Assembly: GCA_021796015.1 (NCBI GenBank)
Contig: JAJYOT010000048.1
Location: 1-14,604, forward strand
Direction: 5' to 3'
DNA: 14,604 bases
Source: a bacterium
Lineage (GTDB): Bacteria; Elusimicrobiota; Elusimicrobia; UBA1565; UBA9628
Shown piece by piece: positions 7,358 to 13,839 of the stretch; within the stretch, counting starts at the first letter, position 1, and the number at the start of each line of letters is the position of its first letter. The position numbers were made by a program, and so were the translations under genes. The notes beneath the pieces were generated by a model that saw only the letters and a list, made by a program, of their open reading frames with translations, made no database searches and was not told the origin of the DNA.

Positions 7358-8584
7358 TTGAAAAAAATATCCATTCTTTTGATAGAAGATGACCCGTCTT
7401 TAAACGCCTTGACCGTGCTGGAACTCAAGCGCCGGGGATATCCAATTGAATCGGCTAAATCCGGAGAGGAAGGATGCCGTAAAATCGAAAGCGATCCCGA
7501 TATCGTCATTACCGACCTCAAGCTCGGAGATATGGACGGCCTGGAGATTCTCAAGCGCGTCAAAAAACGTAGTCCCAAAACCGAAGTCATCGTCGTAACC
7601 GGGCACGGCTCTATTGACAGCGCGGTTGAGGCGATCAAATCCGGAGCTTTTGATTATCTGACCAAACCCGTCGATTCCGAGGAATTAGTTCTGACATTGG
7701 AAAAAGCCGTCGAGCGTCAAAATTTAGTGGCCGAGGTTGAAACCTTAAGAGCCGATATTCGCGATAAATACAGCCTTCATGGAATTGTTTATGCCAGCCC
7801 CAAGATTCAAAGCGTTCTTGAACTCGTCAACAAAGTCGCCAAAACGGAAGCCACTGTTTTAATCTTAGGAGAATCCGGAACGGGAAAGGAACTCATCGCC
7901 CGCGCTATTCATGAACAAAGCTCCCGCCGCCACGGTTCTTTCGTCGCCATCAACTGCGGGGCTCTTCCCGAAGGATTGCTCGAGAGCGAACTTTTTGGAC
8001 ACATCAAGGGTTCTTTTACCGGAGCCGACCGAAATAAAAGAGGTCTTTTCGAGGAAGCCTCGGAGGGAAGTCTCTTTTTGGATGAAATCAGCGAGACAAC
8101 CCCCGCCCTTCAAGTCAAGCTTTTGCGCGCCTTACAGGAAGGAGAAATTCGCCGCGTCGGAGACAATCACCCCGTCAAGGTTTCGGGAAGACTGATTGCG
8201 GCTTCAAATAAGGATTTAAAAGAATTGGTATCGGCGGGAAAATTCCGAGACGATCTCTACTACCGCCTCAAGGTTTTCCCCATAGAAATTCCGCCTCTCC
8301 GGGAGCGTTCCGAGGATATTCTTCCTTTAGCCGAACATTTCTTAAGAAAAGCGCAAAAGAAAATCGCGGGAATTGCCAAGCGTTTTTCACCGGAAGCGGC
8401 GCAAGCCCTTAAAAATTATTCCTGGCCCGGAAACGTTCGCGAACTTGAACATACCGTGGAACGCATTCTGATTTTAGCTTCTGAAGATGAGGTAGGGCTC
8501 AATGACATTCCCCCGGAAATTCGGGCGATACGGAAAACAACGCTTCGGAAAACGTCACGGAAAGCCGCTTCTAACGAGCCTTAA
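7358..8584 (+). CDS. NtrC-family sigma-54 activator lacking the C-terminal DNA-binding domain
   Basis: Phosphorylated response regulator and AAA+ ATPase that remodels sigma-54 holoenzyme. The start is the TTG at 7358 (MKKISILLIEDDPS): GGGAG lies 7 nt upstream, the kinase stop is 1 nt before it, and the receiver domain begins exactly there. The upstream reading frame to 7253 would add 35 unrelated residues inside the kinase gene. The receiver domain has D11/D12, phospho-acceptor D53, T81 and K103. The AAA+ domain has Walker A GESGTGKE (171-178), the sigma-54 contact loop GSFTGA (218-223; usually GAFTGA), Walker B GSLFLDEI (237-244) and RDDLYYRL (297-304). The C-terminal AAA+ subdomain (SWPGNVRELEHTVERIL) is complete. 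The 408-aa protein then stops after a short basic tail with no Fis-type HTH, as in FlgR and CtcC. The stop lies inside a 14-bp palindrome that abuts rearranged DNA, so truncation is also possible. Confidence 0.93.
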   Translation: MKKISILLIEDDPSLNALTVLELKRRGYPIESAKSGEEGCRKIESDPDIVITDLKLGDMDGLEILKRVKKRSPKTEVIVVTGHGSIDSAVEAIKSGAFDYLTKPVDSEELVLTLEKAVERQNLVAEVETLRADIRDKYSLHGIVYASPKIQSVLELVNKVAKTEATVLILGESGTGKELIARAIHEQSSRRHGSFVAINCGALPEGLLESELFGHIKGSFTGADRNKRGLFEEASEGSLFLDEISETTPALQVKLLRALQEGEIRRVGDNHPVKVSGRLIAASNKDLKELVSAGKFRDDLYYRLKVFPIEIPPLRERSEDILPLAEHFLRKAQKKIAGIAKRFSPEAAQALKNYSWPGNVRELEHTVERILILASEDEVGLNDIPPEIRAIRKTTLRKTSRKAASNEP

Positions 8585-8589
8585 GGCTC
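8576..8589. repeat. 14-bp perfect palindrome at the regulator stop codon
   Basis: GAGCCTTAAGGCTC is its own reverse complement and supplies the TAA of the response regulator and, read the other way, the TAA of the glycine-rich remnant frame. Its core AGCCTTAAGG also occurs between rpoN and comEC (4745-4754) and in the copied segment (8965-8974). There is no T-run, so it is not an obvious intrinsic terminator. Confidence 0.6.
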
Positions 8590-8772
8590 ACAACTCGCAG
8601 GAGTGGGCGATGTCGGTTTATACGCCGGAAGCAGCAGTTTTGGCGGGTTCTGGTTTTTGGGTTGGGCCGCGGGTCGAACGGCTTTTGAGGAAGCCTCTTT
8701 GTTTTTTAAATAATCTCGCCCGGAGGCTATTGCGATTCCGACAACAGATCCGGAAGCGGCTCCTATGGCCGC
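8581..8772 (-). pseudogene. Remnant of a glycine-rich protein gene, 3' end only
   Basis: Positions 8637-8772 match 11320-11455 at 134 of 136 bases, with differences at 8724 and 8748, in the same orientation. This is the C-terminal coding end of the secreted glycine-rich gene at 11285-12937, covering its residues of about 495-539 (AAIGAASGSVVGIAIASGRD). Both differences change Ala to Ser. The frame stays open to a different C-terminus (PKLLLPAYKPTSPTPASCEP) and stops at 8581-8583. The differing tail suggests the donor may have been a paralogue rather than the copy in this window. No start codon or ribosome site belongs to it. It joins the comEC-like fragment at the shared GCCGC (8768-8772), out of frame with it. 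Confidence 0.8.
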
Positions 8773-8953
8773 CCCAACGCTCGCGGCTCGGCGTTTGGGC
8801 CAAGACCTCAAATCCGGCTTCAAAGGGCGACGGAAAATTCTCGCCTCGCGCGAAATGAACGCCTAAATATCCGAAATGATACGCCAGCGATACGGCCGCC
8901 ATGTAAAGGCAAAGGCCGATAAAAGAAGCCCGACGGAAATAAGCGAGCGGCAT
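8768..8953 (-). pseudogene. Remnant of a diverged comEC gene, first 62 codons
   Basis: The minus strand from the ATG at 8953 reads MPLAYFRRASFIGLCLYMAA and continues for about 62 residues parallel to the intact comEC start at 4733. The last aligned stretch is GFEVLAQTPSRERWGG against GFEVLAETPSREGWGG. The DNA aligns without any indel at a constant offset of 4220 bp. Many changes are conservative (Ser/Ala, Phe/Tyr, Leu/Val), as if the copy diverged while it was still a working gene. After residue 62 the frame runs into the glycine-rich fragment out of frame and means nothing. It is a dead gene fragment. Confidence 0.85.
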
Positions 8954-8988
8954 ACTTCTCTTACAGCCTTAAGGTCTAATTTGTTCCC
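8768..8988 (-). repeat. Direct repeat, copy 2 (in the scar region)
   Basis: Second copy of 4548-4768, in the same orientation. It ends sharply at 8988, where rpoN homology should continue but an unrelated imperfect hairpin begins. At its other end it shares GCCGC with the glycine-rich fragment. It contains the last rpoN codons (GGA ACA AAT TAG), so the donor also had rpoN directly upstream of comEC. Confidence 0.85.
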
Positions 8989-9051
8989 AAAGGAGAATTG
9001 CCAAAAGGCCCAGGTCCTTTCTGGGTCCTTTGGCACTGGCAAAATTCCTTT
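8989..9051. repeat. Long imperfect inverted repeat (63-nt hairpin)
   Basis: The outer arms AAAGGAGAATTGCC (8989-9002) and GGCAAAATTCCTTT (9038-9051) pair at 12 of 14 positions, counting one wobble. Inside, AAAGGCCCAG and CTGGGTCCTTT form a second stem around a short GTCCTTT loop. GGTCCTTT also occurs twice as a direct repeat within it. There is no T-run, so it is a poor terminator. It may be a REP-like or other small palindromic element, or a leader structure of the gene starting at about 9078. It starts on the base after the duplicated block ends. Confidence 0.6.
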
Positions 9052-9065
9052 AGGAACTGTATTCT
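9036..9065 (+). promoter_or_regulatory. Weak candidate promoter for the secreted HELLGH protein gene
   Basis: CTGGCA (9036-9041) and TATTCT (9060-9065) are separated by 18 nt and sit just before the start codon at 9078, giving a very short leader. The match to consensus is modest, and the -35 overlaps the hairpin. No Shine-Dalgarno sequence lies at a good distance from either possible start (GTG 9072 or ATG 9078). Confidence 0.25.
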
Positions 9066-9077
9066 TTATCCGTGACG

Positions 9078-10694
9078 ATGAAAAACTTCGAACTCCCAAG
9101 GCGGCACAATAGAAGTTTTTTATGGGCCGTGTCCTGCCTATTCGCGCTGACCTCGTCTCTAGGCGCGCAAGAAAAGAACGGCTTTCCCCCATCGGAAATG
9201 CTCATCAACTCCGGAGAAAATATATTGACCCAATGCGCGCGGTCATACCAAGATTCCTATCAATCCCTTTATCAAATTACTCCGGCCCTTTGGAACGCCG
9301 AGTGTCAAAAAGGGAAAGGCCCCGAGGAAACGCTCAAGGCGCTTCTTTTGGGAAAAACTCATTTTACTTCCATATCCAAGCGCGGCAAAAATCAGCGAAA
9401 TTCCCCCAATAATACCGCCGAGAAAATCTTAGCGGCCATGAGCCGCGGCCAGAACTTCAACGCTCTCTATGATGGCGGTCAGAATCAATCTTCCAACCTG
9501 TCGGTTTCTGTAACGGGAAAAGTCAATCCCAAGGCCCATTTTCTTTTGTTGCGACGCAATTCGGCTTCCGACCGGCGTTCTCAAATTCTTTATGATTTTG
9601 AAAAACGCTTGGACGTTAAGGGCAGCGCGCAAGAGAGAAAAATAATTCTCGATACGCTTTCTCGCATCAGCCATAGCCCGACCGCCCGAACTTTCATGAA
9701 AAACTTTATCGCCGATCATGGAAATGCCGCGATTCGCTTTGACCATATTGACGGCGCGCAGCTTGACGCTTCAGCGGGACATAAAACGGTTATAGGAATT
9801 CAGGGAGAGACCGGGTCATTGGGCGGTTCCAAGGTGGAAGTCATTCTCAGCGATCAGTATCTTCGAGCGGACGCCGATTGGAGAGCGGCCAATTTGGTCG
9901 ACACCTTGGCGCATGAGCTGTTGGGGCACGGAGTGGAGATCGTGGAAGCTCAACAGTCTCATTCATCCGAGATTTATAATCAGACCTCCCTTGATGAAAG
10001 AGAAGCTTTCCTCGTGGGATGGAATGTCGGGGCCGACTTGAGAGCCCCCATTGTCGACCCAGAAGAAGAACTTTACGCCAAGGATTACGCCAGACACGAC
10101 CTTCAATCTTATTTGGATGATTTTCATCTGGAAGACCAAGAATACCTCCTTATGCTTGACCCCCAGGACTCCGATCCCGTGGCTGTTTATCAACACAGAA
10201 AATCCATGGTCAAAAAGATGATCGCTAATGAATACGAGGAGAGAAGAGATCAAAAGATTCAAGAACTCATTTTGAAACACTTAAGAGACGTTCATGGGAT
10301 TGATTCCTTGGGGGATATCCTTTCCCGGACCCTAATGAACGAAAAAGAGACGACGGATGATCTTCATCAGTTAGTCGCAATGGATGATTCGCTCACTGAT
10401 TCCATCGCCCATTTTAAAACGCCCGCCGGAAAAAAGGAGTTTTTACGACTCAAGGCCGCTTTTAAAACTCCATTTTTCCGGCGTCTTCAAAGCCGCGTCG
10501 ACGATTTGAGCCGTTCTCTTGTAAAAAATATTTCTCGGCAGCCGATGTTTGATTATGGGGATGAGGATGGAGATTTGAAAATCAAGCGCGTCCACGCTCT
10601 CTGGGTTCGCGATCTCAAGACGCATTCAAAGGACTGTTCCAAGCATTTTAAGGATATTCTCGCGGCCGATCCGGGCTTCGACATCTGCCAATGA
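9078..10694 (+). CDS. Secreted protein with a HELLGH metallopeptidase-like motif, unrecognised family
   Basis: I do not recognise the family. The ATG at 9078 is preferred over an in-frame GTG at 9072; neither has a clear ribosome site. The 538-aa product begins with a basic stretch and a hydrophobic core (SFLWAVSCLFALTSSLGA) that looks like a Sec signal peptide cleaved near Ala-Gln-Glu. Near residues 275-288 it has VDTLAHELLGHGVE. This resembles a zincin helix, but the two histidines are one residue further apart than in HExxH. A later SLDEREAFLVGWNVGADL (about 304-320) could supply a glutamate ligand, as in gluzincins. The rest is mixed charged helix with no further motif or membrane segment. 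The next gene overlaps it by ATGA, so the two are probably made together outside the cytoplasm. A protease role is plausible but unproven. Confidence 0.88.
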   Translation: MKNFELPRRHNRSFLWAVSCLFALTSSLGAQEKNGFPPSEMLINSGENILTQCARSYQDSYQSLYQITPALWNAECQKGKGPEETLKALLLGKTHFTSISKRGKNQRNSPNNTAEKILAAMSRGQNFNALYDGGQNQSSNLSVSVTGKVNPKAHFLLLRRNSASDRRSQILYDFEKRLDVKGSAQERKIILDTLSRISHSPTARTFMKNFIADHGNAAIRFDHIDGAQLDASAGHKTVIGIQGETGSLGGSKVEVILSDQYLRADADWRAANLVDTLAHELLGHGVEIVEAQQSHSSEIYNQTSLDEREAFLVGWNVGADLRAPIVDPEEELYAKDYARHDLQSYLDDFHLEDQEYLLMLDPQDSDPVAVYQHRKSMVKKMIANEYEERRDQKIQELILKHLRDVHGIDSLGDILSRTLMNEKETTDDLHQLVAMDDSLTDSIAHFKTPAGKKEFLRLKAAFKTPFFRRLQSRVDDLSRSLVKNISRQPMFDYGDEDGDLKIKRVHALWVRDLKTHSKDCSKHFKDILAADPGFDICQ

Positions 10695-11233
10695 ACTTAA
10701 AACAAAAAATGCGATTAAGCTCGTTTTTCTGTCTCGCATTTTTGGGGGCGGTTGCCCGCGTTCAAGCAAGCTCGTCCAAGGCGGCCTCCTTATATATTCC
10801 TTCCTTGCGCTATACGGCTCCCGTGGGATGGAAAAAGACGGAGAAAAAAGGAGCGAACCCATCCATCACTTTTAGAAAAAATTTCGACGTGATCCACGTC
10901 GATTTTTTCGGCGGGAAACATTCCTTGTGTCAAACCCCAAGGGATTTTTTAGCCAACTGCGACCTGGGAGCCTGGGGGAAACCGCATCTCATCAAAAAAA
11001 TCCGGCTTTCCCATCACGAAGTCCCCCTTTATCAGCGAAAAACCCCCTACCATTCTCCTCTGAAGGCGCGGGGGGCGGTCGTGATGACGAAAGAAGAGTT
11101 TTGTTTTTTAAGCCTCGGGAAGCGTTTTGTAGTTTTCCGCTACGCTCACCAATCCCCCCATGCGGACTTTCTGCGCTTCGGAGAGAAAGCATGGATGAAA
11201 TTTCTCGCTTCGGTTCAGGCCGCGAAAAAATAA
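10691..11233 (+). CDS. Small secreted protein coupled to the HELLGH protein
   Basis: Not a family I can name. The product is 180 aa with a Sec-type signal peptide (KMRLSSFFCLAFLGAVARVQA, about residues 6-26). The start is the ATG that overlaps the stop of the previous gene as ATGA. A second in-frame ATG at 10709 (MRLSSFF) would also give a signal peptide. The mature part has YTAPVGWKKTEKKG, then SITFRKNFDVIHVDFFGG, four cysteines (C80, C90, C138 and one in the signal peptide), and an end reading FGEKAWMKFLASVQ. The Pro-x-Gly-Trp near the mature start, beta-rich middle and terminal helix faintly recall PsbP/Mog1-like secreted domains. That is inference from pattern only. The coupling suggests a partner, chaperone or inhibitor of the upstream protein. 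Confidence 0.82.
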   Translation: MNLKQKMRLSSFFCLAFLGAVARVQASSSKAASLYIPSLRYTAPVGWKKTEKKGANPSITFRKNFDVIHVDFFGGKHSLCQTPRDFLANCDLGAWGKPHLIKKIRLSHHEVPLYQRKTPYHSPLKARGAVVMTKEEFCFLSLGKRFVVFRYAHQSPHADFLRFGEKAWMKFLASVQAAKK

Positions 11234-11288
11234 ATCTCCAAATCGGGCCATTTATCCCTTCTCCACTTAACTTGATGCCGTAAGTTAA
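11234..11288. terminator. Weak hairpin between convergent genes
   Basis: TTAACTT (11267-11273) and AAGTTAA (11282-11288) form a 7-bp AT-rich stem around an 8-nt loop between the convergent stop codons at 11233 and 11285; the right arm covers the minus-gene stop. No strong T-run follows in either direction, so this is at best a weak shared terminator. Confidence 0.25.
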
Positions 11289-12937
11289 TAGGGAAGAGAC
11301 GCCGCCTGCCAAGCCGGCGGTTTTGGCGGGTTCTGGTTTTTGGGTTGGGCCGCGGGTCGAACGGCTTTTGAGGAAGCCTCTTTGTTTTTTAAATAATCTC
11401 GCCCGGCGGCTATTGCGATTCCGACAACAGCTCCGGAAGCGGCTCCTATGGCCGCTCCCCAGGGGCCGGCTATCGCGCCAATGCCCGCGCCCACAGCCCC
11501 GACGACGACGGCTCCCTTGAGCATATCCCCGATATAGCTGGTCTTTTCTGGGGGAGAATTTTTGGGCTTCGCCGGTTTTGTCGAGTTTTTTTCAGCGGCT
11601 TTGGAATGATGCGAAGTTTTTGGCGTCCGATCCGCAACCACGGATTTTTTAAAGGGCGTCTTATTAGGCCTCACCACGGCCGAAGGCCCGGCCTGGACTC
11701 CGGAATCTTTTTTATCATCAAAGCTCTCTGCGCCTTTTCGAGCCTTAGCAAGAGCGCTTGTCCCATTAGCGTTAAGACTAGCGGTCTGAGACAACGCCTC
11801 GGGAGGCGCCGTCGGCGTCGGTTGAGGAGAAGCGGATGCCGGCGCGGGCCGGCTTGAGCTGGGAGAAGACGCAAGCGGCGCGGGCGGCGGCAAGGATTTC
11901 GACGGCCCGCCTTGGGTCAAGGGCCCGGCCGCAAGCCCGATTCCGGCTCCGAGGACGGACGCGGCAATAATCACTCCCGGGGCGGCGCCAAAACCGGTAA
12001 GCATGAGAGCCGCGGCCCCGGCTAAAATGAGTCCGGTTCCTATGCGGGAAGTGATGATATAATGCCCGACTTTCTTGATCCCATTCCAGATTTTCGCGAA
12101 AAAGCCGGGCTTGGATTTTTTAGGTTTATCCGCCGGCTTCGTGGGCGCGGGCGGAGGATTGACGGGCTTTTGAACGGCCTGAGTGGTTGGAGATGGCGCG
12201 TTCGATTTTGAGGATGCGCCAGAAACAGCGGAAGCCGCCGTTCCTGAAGTTTGAGAAGGATTTGCCGGGTTGGAACCAGTCGCGGGGGTCGTGCCCTGTT
12301 GGCCTTGAGCTTGCGTGATAGTTCCCATTTTTTTTGATGACGGCGTCGGAGTTCCTCCGGAAGCGGGAGATTTAAAAGCTCCGCTGACTTGGCCGGTCGC
12401 TCCCGCGACTTTCTGGTTCAAGGCTTGTTTTTGTTGAGAACTCATTCCCGCATTGATTGCATTCTGATTTTTTTCACCCGTTGAAGATTTTTCTTCGGGA
12501 GTCTTGCCCTGAATGAAATTATCCAACTTTTTTTTCTCCGCGGTCGATGAGGGCTTGCATTCAAAAAGGCCATCATAAAGGAGAACGGGTATCTGGGAAC
12601 ACGAGCAATGATTCACTCCTGCTTGCTCCACTAACTTGTTCGCGCGCGCTTGGGCGGCAGAAGGATTCGAAATATCATTGAGCCCTTCTGGCTTGTGGAG
12701 ATCAACGCAGGCGTAATAGCGGCCGCTCTGTTTAATTAAATGTTTAGGAGAGTCAATGCATTTGTTCATTATTTTTTCTATCTCTCTGTCCTTCGTGGGT
12801 CCTAATATGGGTTGGTTGCCGGGGTCGTTGTCGGGGCTTGTGATAGGGCCGATATAAGAGGCCCAGGAACAGACTGGAAAGAGAAAGAGAGCTAAAACCG
12901 GAAAAACCGAGAAAATAACCGCAAGTTTTAATTTCAT
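11285..12937 (-). CDS. Secreted low-complexity protein with two glycine-rich hydrophobic segments
   Basis: I do not recognise this 550-aa protein. The start is the ATG at 12937, not the longer frame to 12994: GGGAGG lies 8 nt upstream and a strong promoter lies between the two. A Sec signal peptide (MKLKLAVIFSVFPVLALFLF, cleaved near residue 26) is followed by a small cysteine-bearing domain (C60, C77, C111, C113, C127). Next comes a long Gln/Thr/Ser/Pro linker (about 150-275) and a hydrophobic glycine/alanine segment (299-340) preceded by a basic amphipathic stretch. A second Pro/Ser/Lys linker leads to another glycine-zipper-like segment (467-512, GAVVVGAVGAGIGAIAGPWG). The tail is basic and proline-rich. 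The repeated GxxxG spacing fits helices that insert into or assemble within membranes. A copy of its 3' end lies in the scar at 8637-8772. Confidence 0.85.
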   Translation of the reverse strand: MKLKLAVIFSVFPVLALFLFPVCSWASYIGPITSPDNDPGNQPILGPTKDREIEKIMNKCIDSPKHLIKQSGRYYACVDLHKPEGLNDISNPSAAQARANKLVEQAGVNHCSCSQIPVLLYDGLFECKPSSTAEKKKLDNFIQGKTPEEKSSTGEKNQNAINAGMSSQQKQALNQKVAGATGQVSGAFKSPASGGTPTPSSKKMGTITQAQGQQGTTPATGSNPANPSQTSGTAASAVSGASSKSNAPSPTTQAVQKPVNPPPAPTKPADKPKKSKPGFFAKIWNGIKKVGHYIITSRIGTGLILAGAAALMLTGFGAAPGVIIAASVLGAGIGLAAGPLTQGGPSKSLPPPAPLASSPSSSRPAPASASPQPTPTAPPEALSQTASLNANGTSALAKARKGAESFDDKKDSGVQAGPSAVVRPNKTPFKKSVVADRTPKTSHHSKAAEKNSTKPAKPKNSPPEKTSYIGDMLKGAVVVGAVGAGIGAIAGPWGAAIGAASGAVVGIAIAAGRDYLKNKEASSKAVRPAAQPKNQNPPKPPAWQAASLPY

Positions 12938-12965
12938 TGTTGGCGCCTCCCGTCTTCGCCTTATA

Positions 12966-12994
12966 AATATAATCCCCTTCCCGCGCTCTGTCAA
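12966..12994 (-). promoter_or_regulatory. Near-consensus sigma-70 promoter of the glycine-rich protein gene
   Basis: On the minus strand a perfect -35 TTGACA (12994-12989) is followed by exactly 17 nt and the -10 TATATT (12971-12966; consensus TATAAT). Transcription should start near 12959, about 22 nt before the ATG at 12937, leaving room for the GGGAGG ribosome site. This is the best vegetative promoter in the window and implies strong, probably constitutive expression. Confidence 0.85.
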
Positions 12995-13065
12995 GGGCTT
13001 TTTTAAATTTTTACCGATTTTTTACTTTTCAATTTTCGCATCGCGAACCGGCCGGCTTGCGAGCC

Positions 13066-13782
13066 CTAAACCTCACGCGCGAAAGCGTAGGCGCAAACAT
13101 CCGCCGCGCCCGAACGCCTCAGCTCGGCGGCGCAAGCCTCAAGAGAAAAACCCGTGGTGCAGACATCATCAATCAAGAGTAGCCGCTTTCCCCAAACATC
13201 GCCCGGACGCGCCGCCTTAAAGGCCCCGGAAATGTTTTGCTCGCGGCTTTTTTTGTCCAATTGCCACTGCGGTTTCGTCTTGCGAACGCGGACGAGGGGA
13301 TTTAAGACCGGAATTCCGGTTTCTCTTGAGATCGCCCGCGCCAAAACTTCCGCCTGGTTATATCCCCTTTCATTTTCCCGGCGAAAATGGAGGGGCACGG
13401 GAACCAGAATTTCCGGAACCGAAAGCTCCCGAAAACGCGCCCAATGCCGCGCCATCAATCGACCGGCTTCCCGCGCGGCGGGAAACCGTCCCCGATATTT
13501 AAAGGAATAGACCCAGGAATGAAGGGGCCCTCGGTAAAGAAAAGCGGCGCGAATCAATCGGCAGGCGAATTTTTTGCCTTGGCAAGAGGCGCAAAAGCCG
13601 CGGCTGAGAGGGGAAACATCCGCGCATCTTAAGCAAAACGGCGCTTCTAAAGGGATCAATTGCGCGCGGCAGGAAAGGCAAAGAGCGCCGCTGGGACCTC
13701 CGGGCAAATCTTCCCGACAATGCGCGCAAACAAGCGGCCAGAGAAAATCCAAGAATTTCCGCGTCCACAGCCGAATGTCCAC
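13066..13782 (-). CDS. comF: ComF family phosphoribosyltransferase-like protein
   Basis: ComF proteins are needed for natural transformation, acting in the cytoplasm on incoming DNA together with uptake and helicase proteins. The family length of about 230-240 aa is met (238). The N-terminus carries a zinc-ribbon-like set of CxxC pairs (C19/C22, C35/C38, C50/C53, C64/C67). Then come AAFLYRGPLHSWVYSFKYRG (79-98), ILVPVPLHFRRENERGYNQA (125-144) and the PRPP-binding motif LLLIDDVCTTG (201-211), all hallmarks of the family. The start is the GTG at 13782, the only one that includes the first CxxC pair; its ribosome site is weak. It lies 57 nt downstream of the lipoprotein gene on the same strand. 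Together with comEC it suggests the organism can, or could, take up DNA. Confidence 0.94.
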   Translation of the reverse strand: MDIRLWTRKFLDFLWPLVCAHCREDLPGGPSGALCLSCRAQLIPLEAPFCLRCADVSPLSRGFCASCQGKKFACRLIRAAFLYRGPLHSWVYSFKYRGRFPAAREAGRLMARHWARFRELSVPEILVPVPLHFRRENERGYNQAEVLARAISRETGIPVLNPLVRVRKTKPQWQLDKKSREQNISGAFKAARPGDVWGKRLLLIDDVCTTGFSLEACAAELRRSGAADVCAYAFAREV

Positions 13783-13805
13783 TCACTTCTTACGGCGCAC
13801 GAGCG

Positions 13806-13838
13806 AAAAAAGTTCCCTTTCCGGTCTTAGGAAACCGG
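13806..13838 (-). terminator. Possible weak terminator between the lipoprotein gene and comF
   Basis: On the minus strand CCGGT and ACCGG (13838-13834 and 13825-13821) form a 5-bp GC stem with an 8-nt loop right after the lipoprotein stop, followed 9 nt later by six Ts (13811-13806). The distance to the T-run is too long for a classic terminator, so readthrough into comF is likely. Confidence 0.25.
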
Positions 13839-13839
13839 C

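Noticed and set aside
8502..8858. Plus-strand open frame after the regulator, considered as the missing Fis-type HTH reached by a frameshift.
   Set aside because: Its translation has no helix-turn-helix pattern. It is the antisense of the glycine-rich and comEC remnants.
9031..9046. TGGCAC looked like the -24 element of a sigma-54 promoter in front of the HELLGH gene, tempting because a sigma-54 module is next door.
   Set aside because: At the required spacing the sequence is AAATT instead of TTGCW, with no GC at -12. TGGCAC also lies inside the hairpin arm.
13020..13065. GC-rich palindromic sequence after comF (around GCCGGCCGG and TTCGCATCGCGAA) as a terminator.
   Set aside because: The stems are short or lack a loop, and no T-run follows on the minus strand, so I did not annotate it as a terminator.
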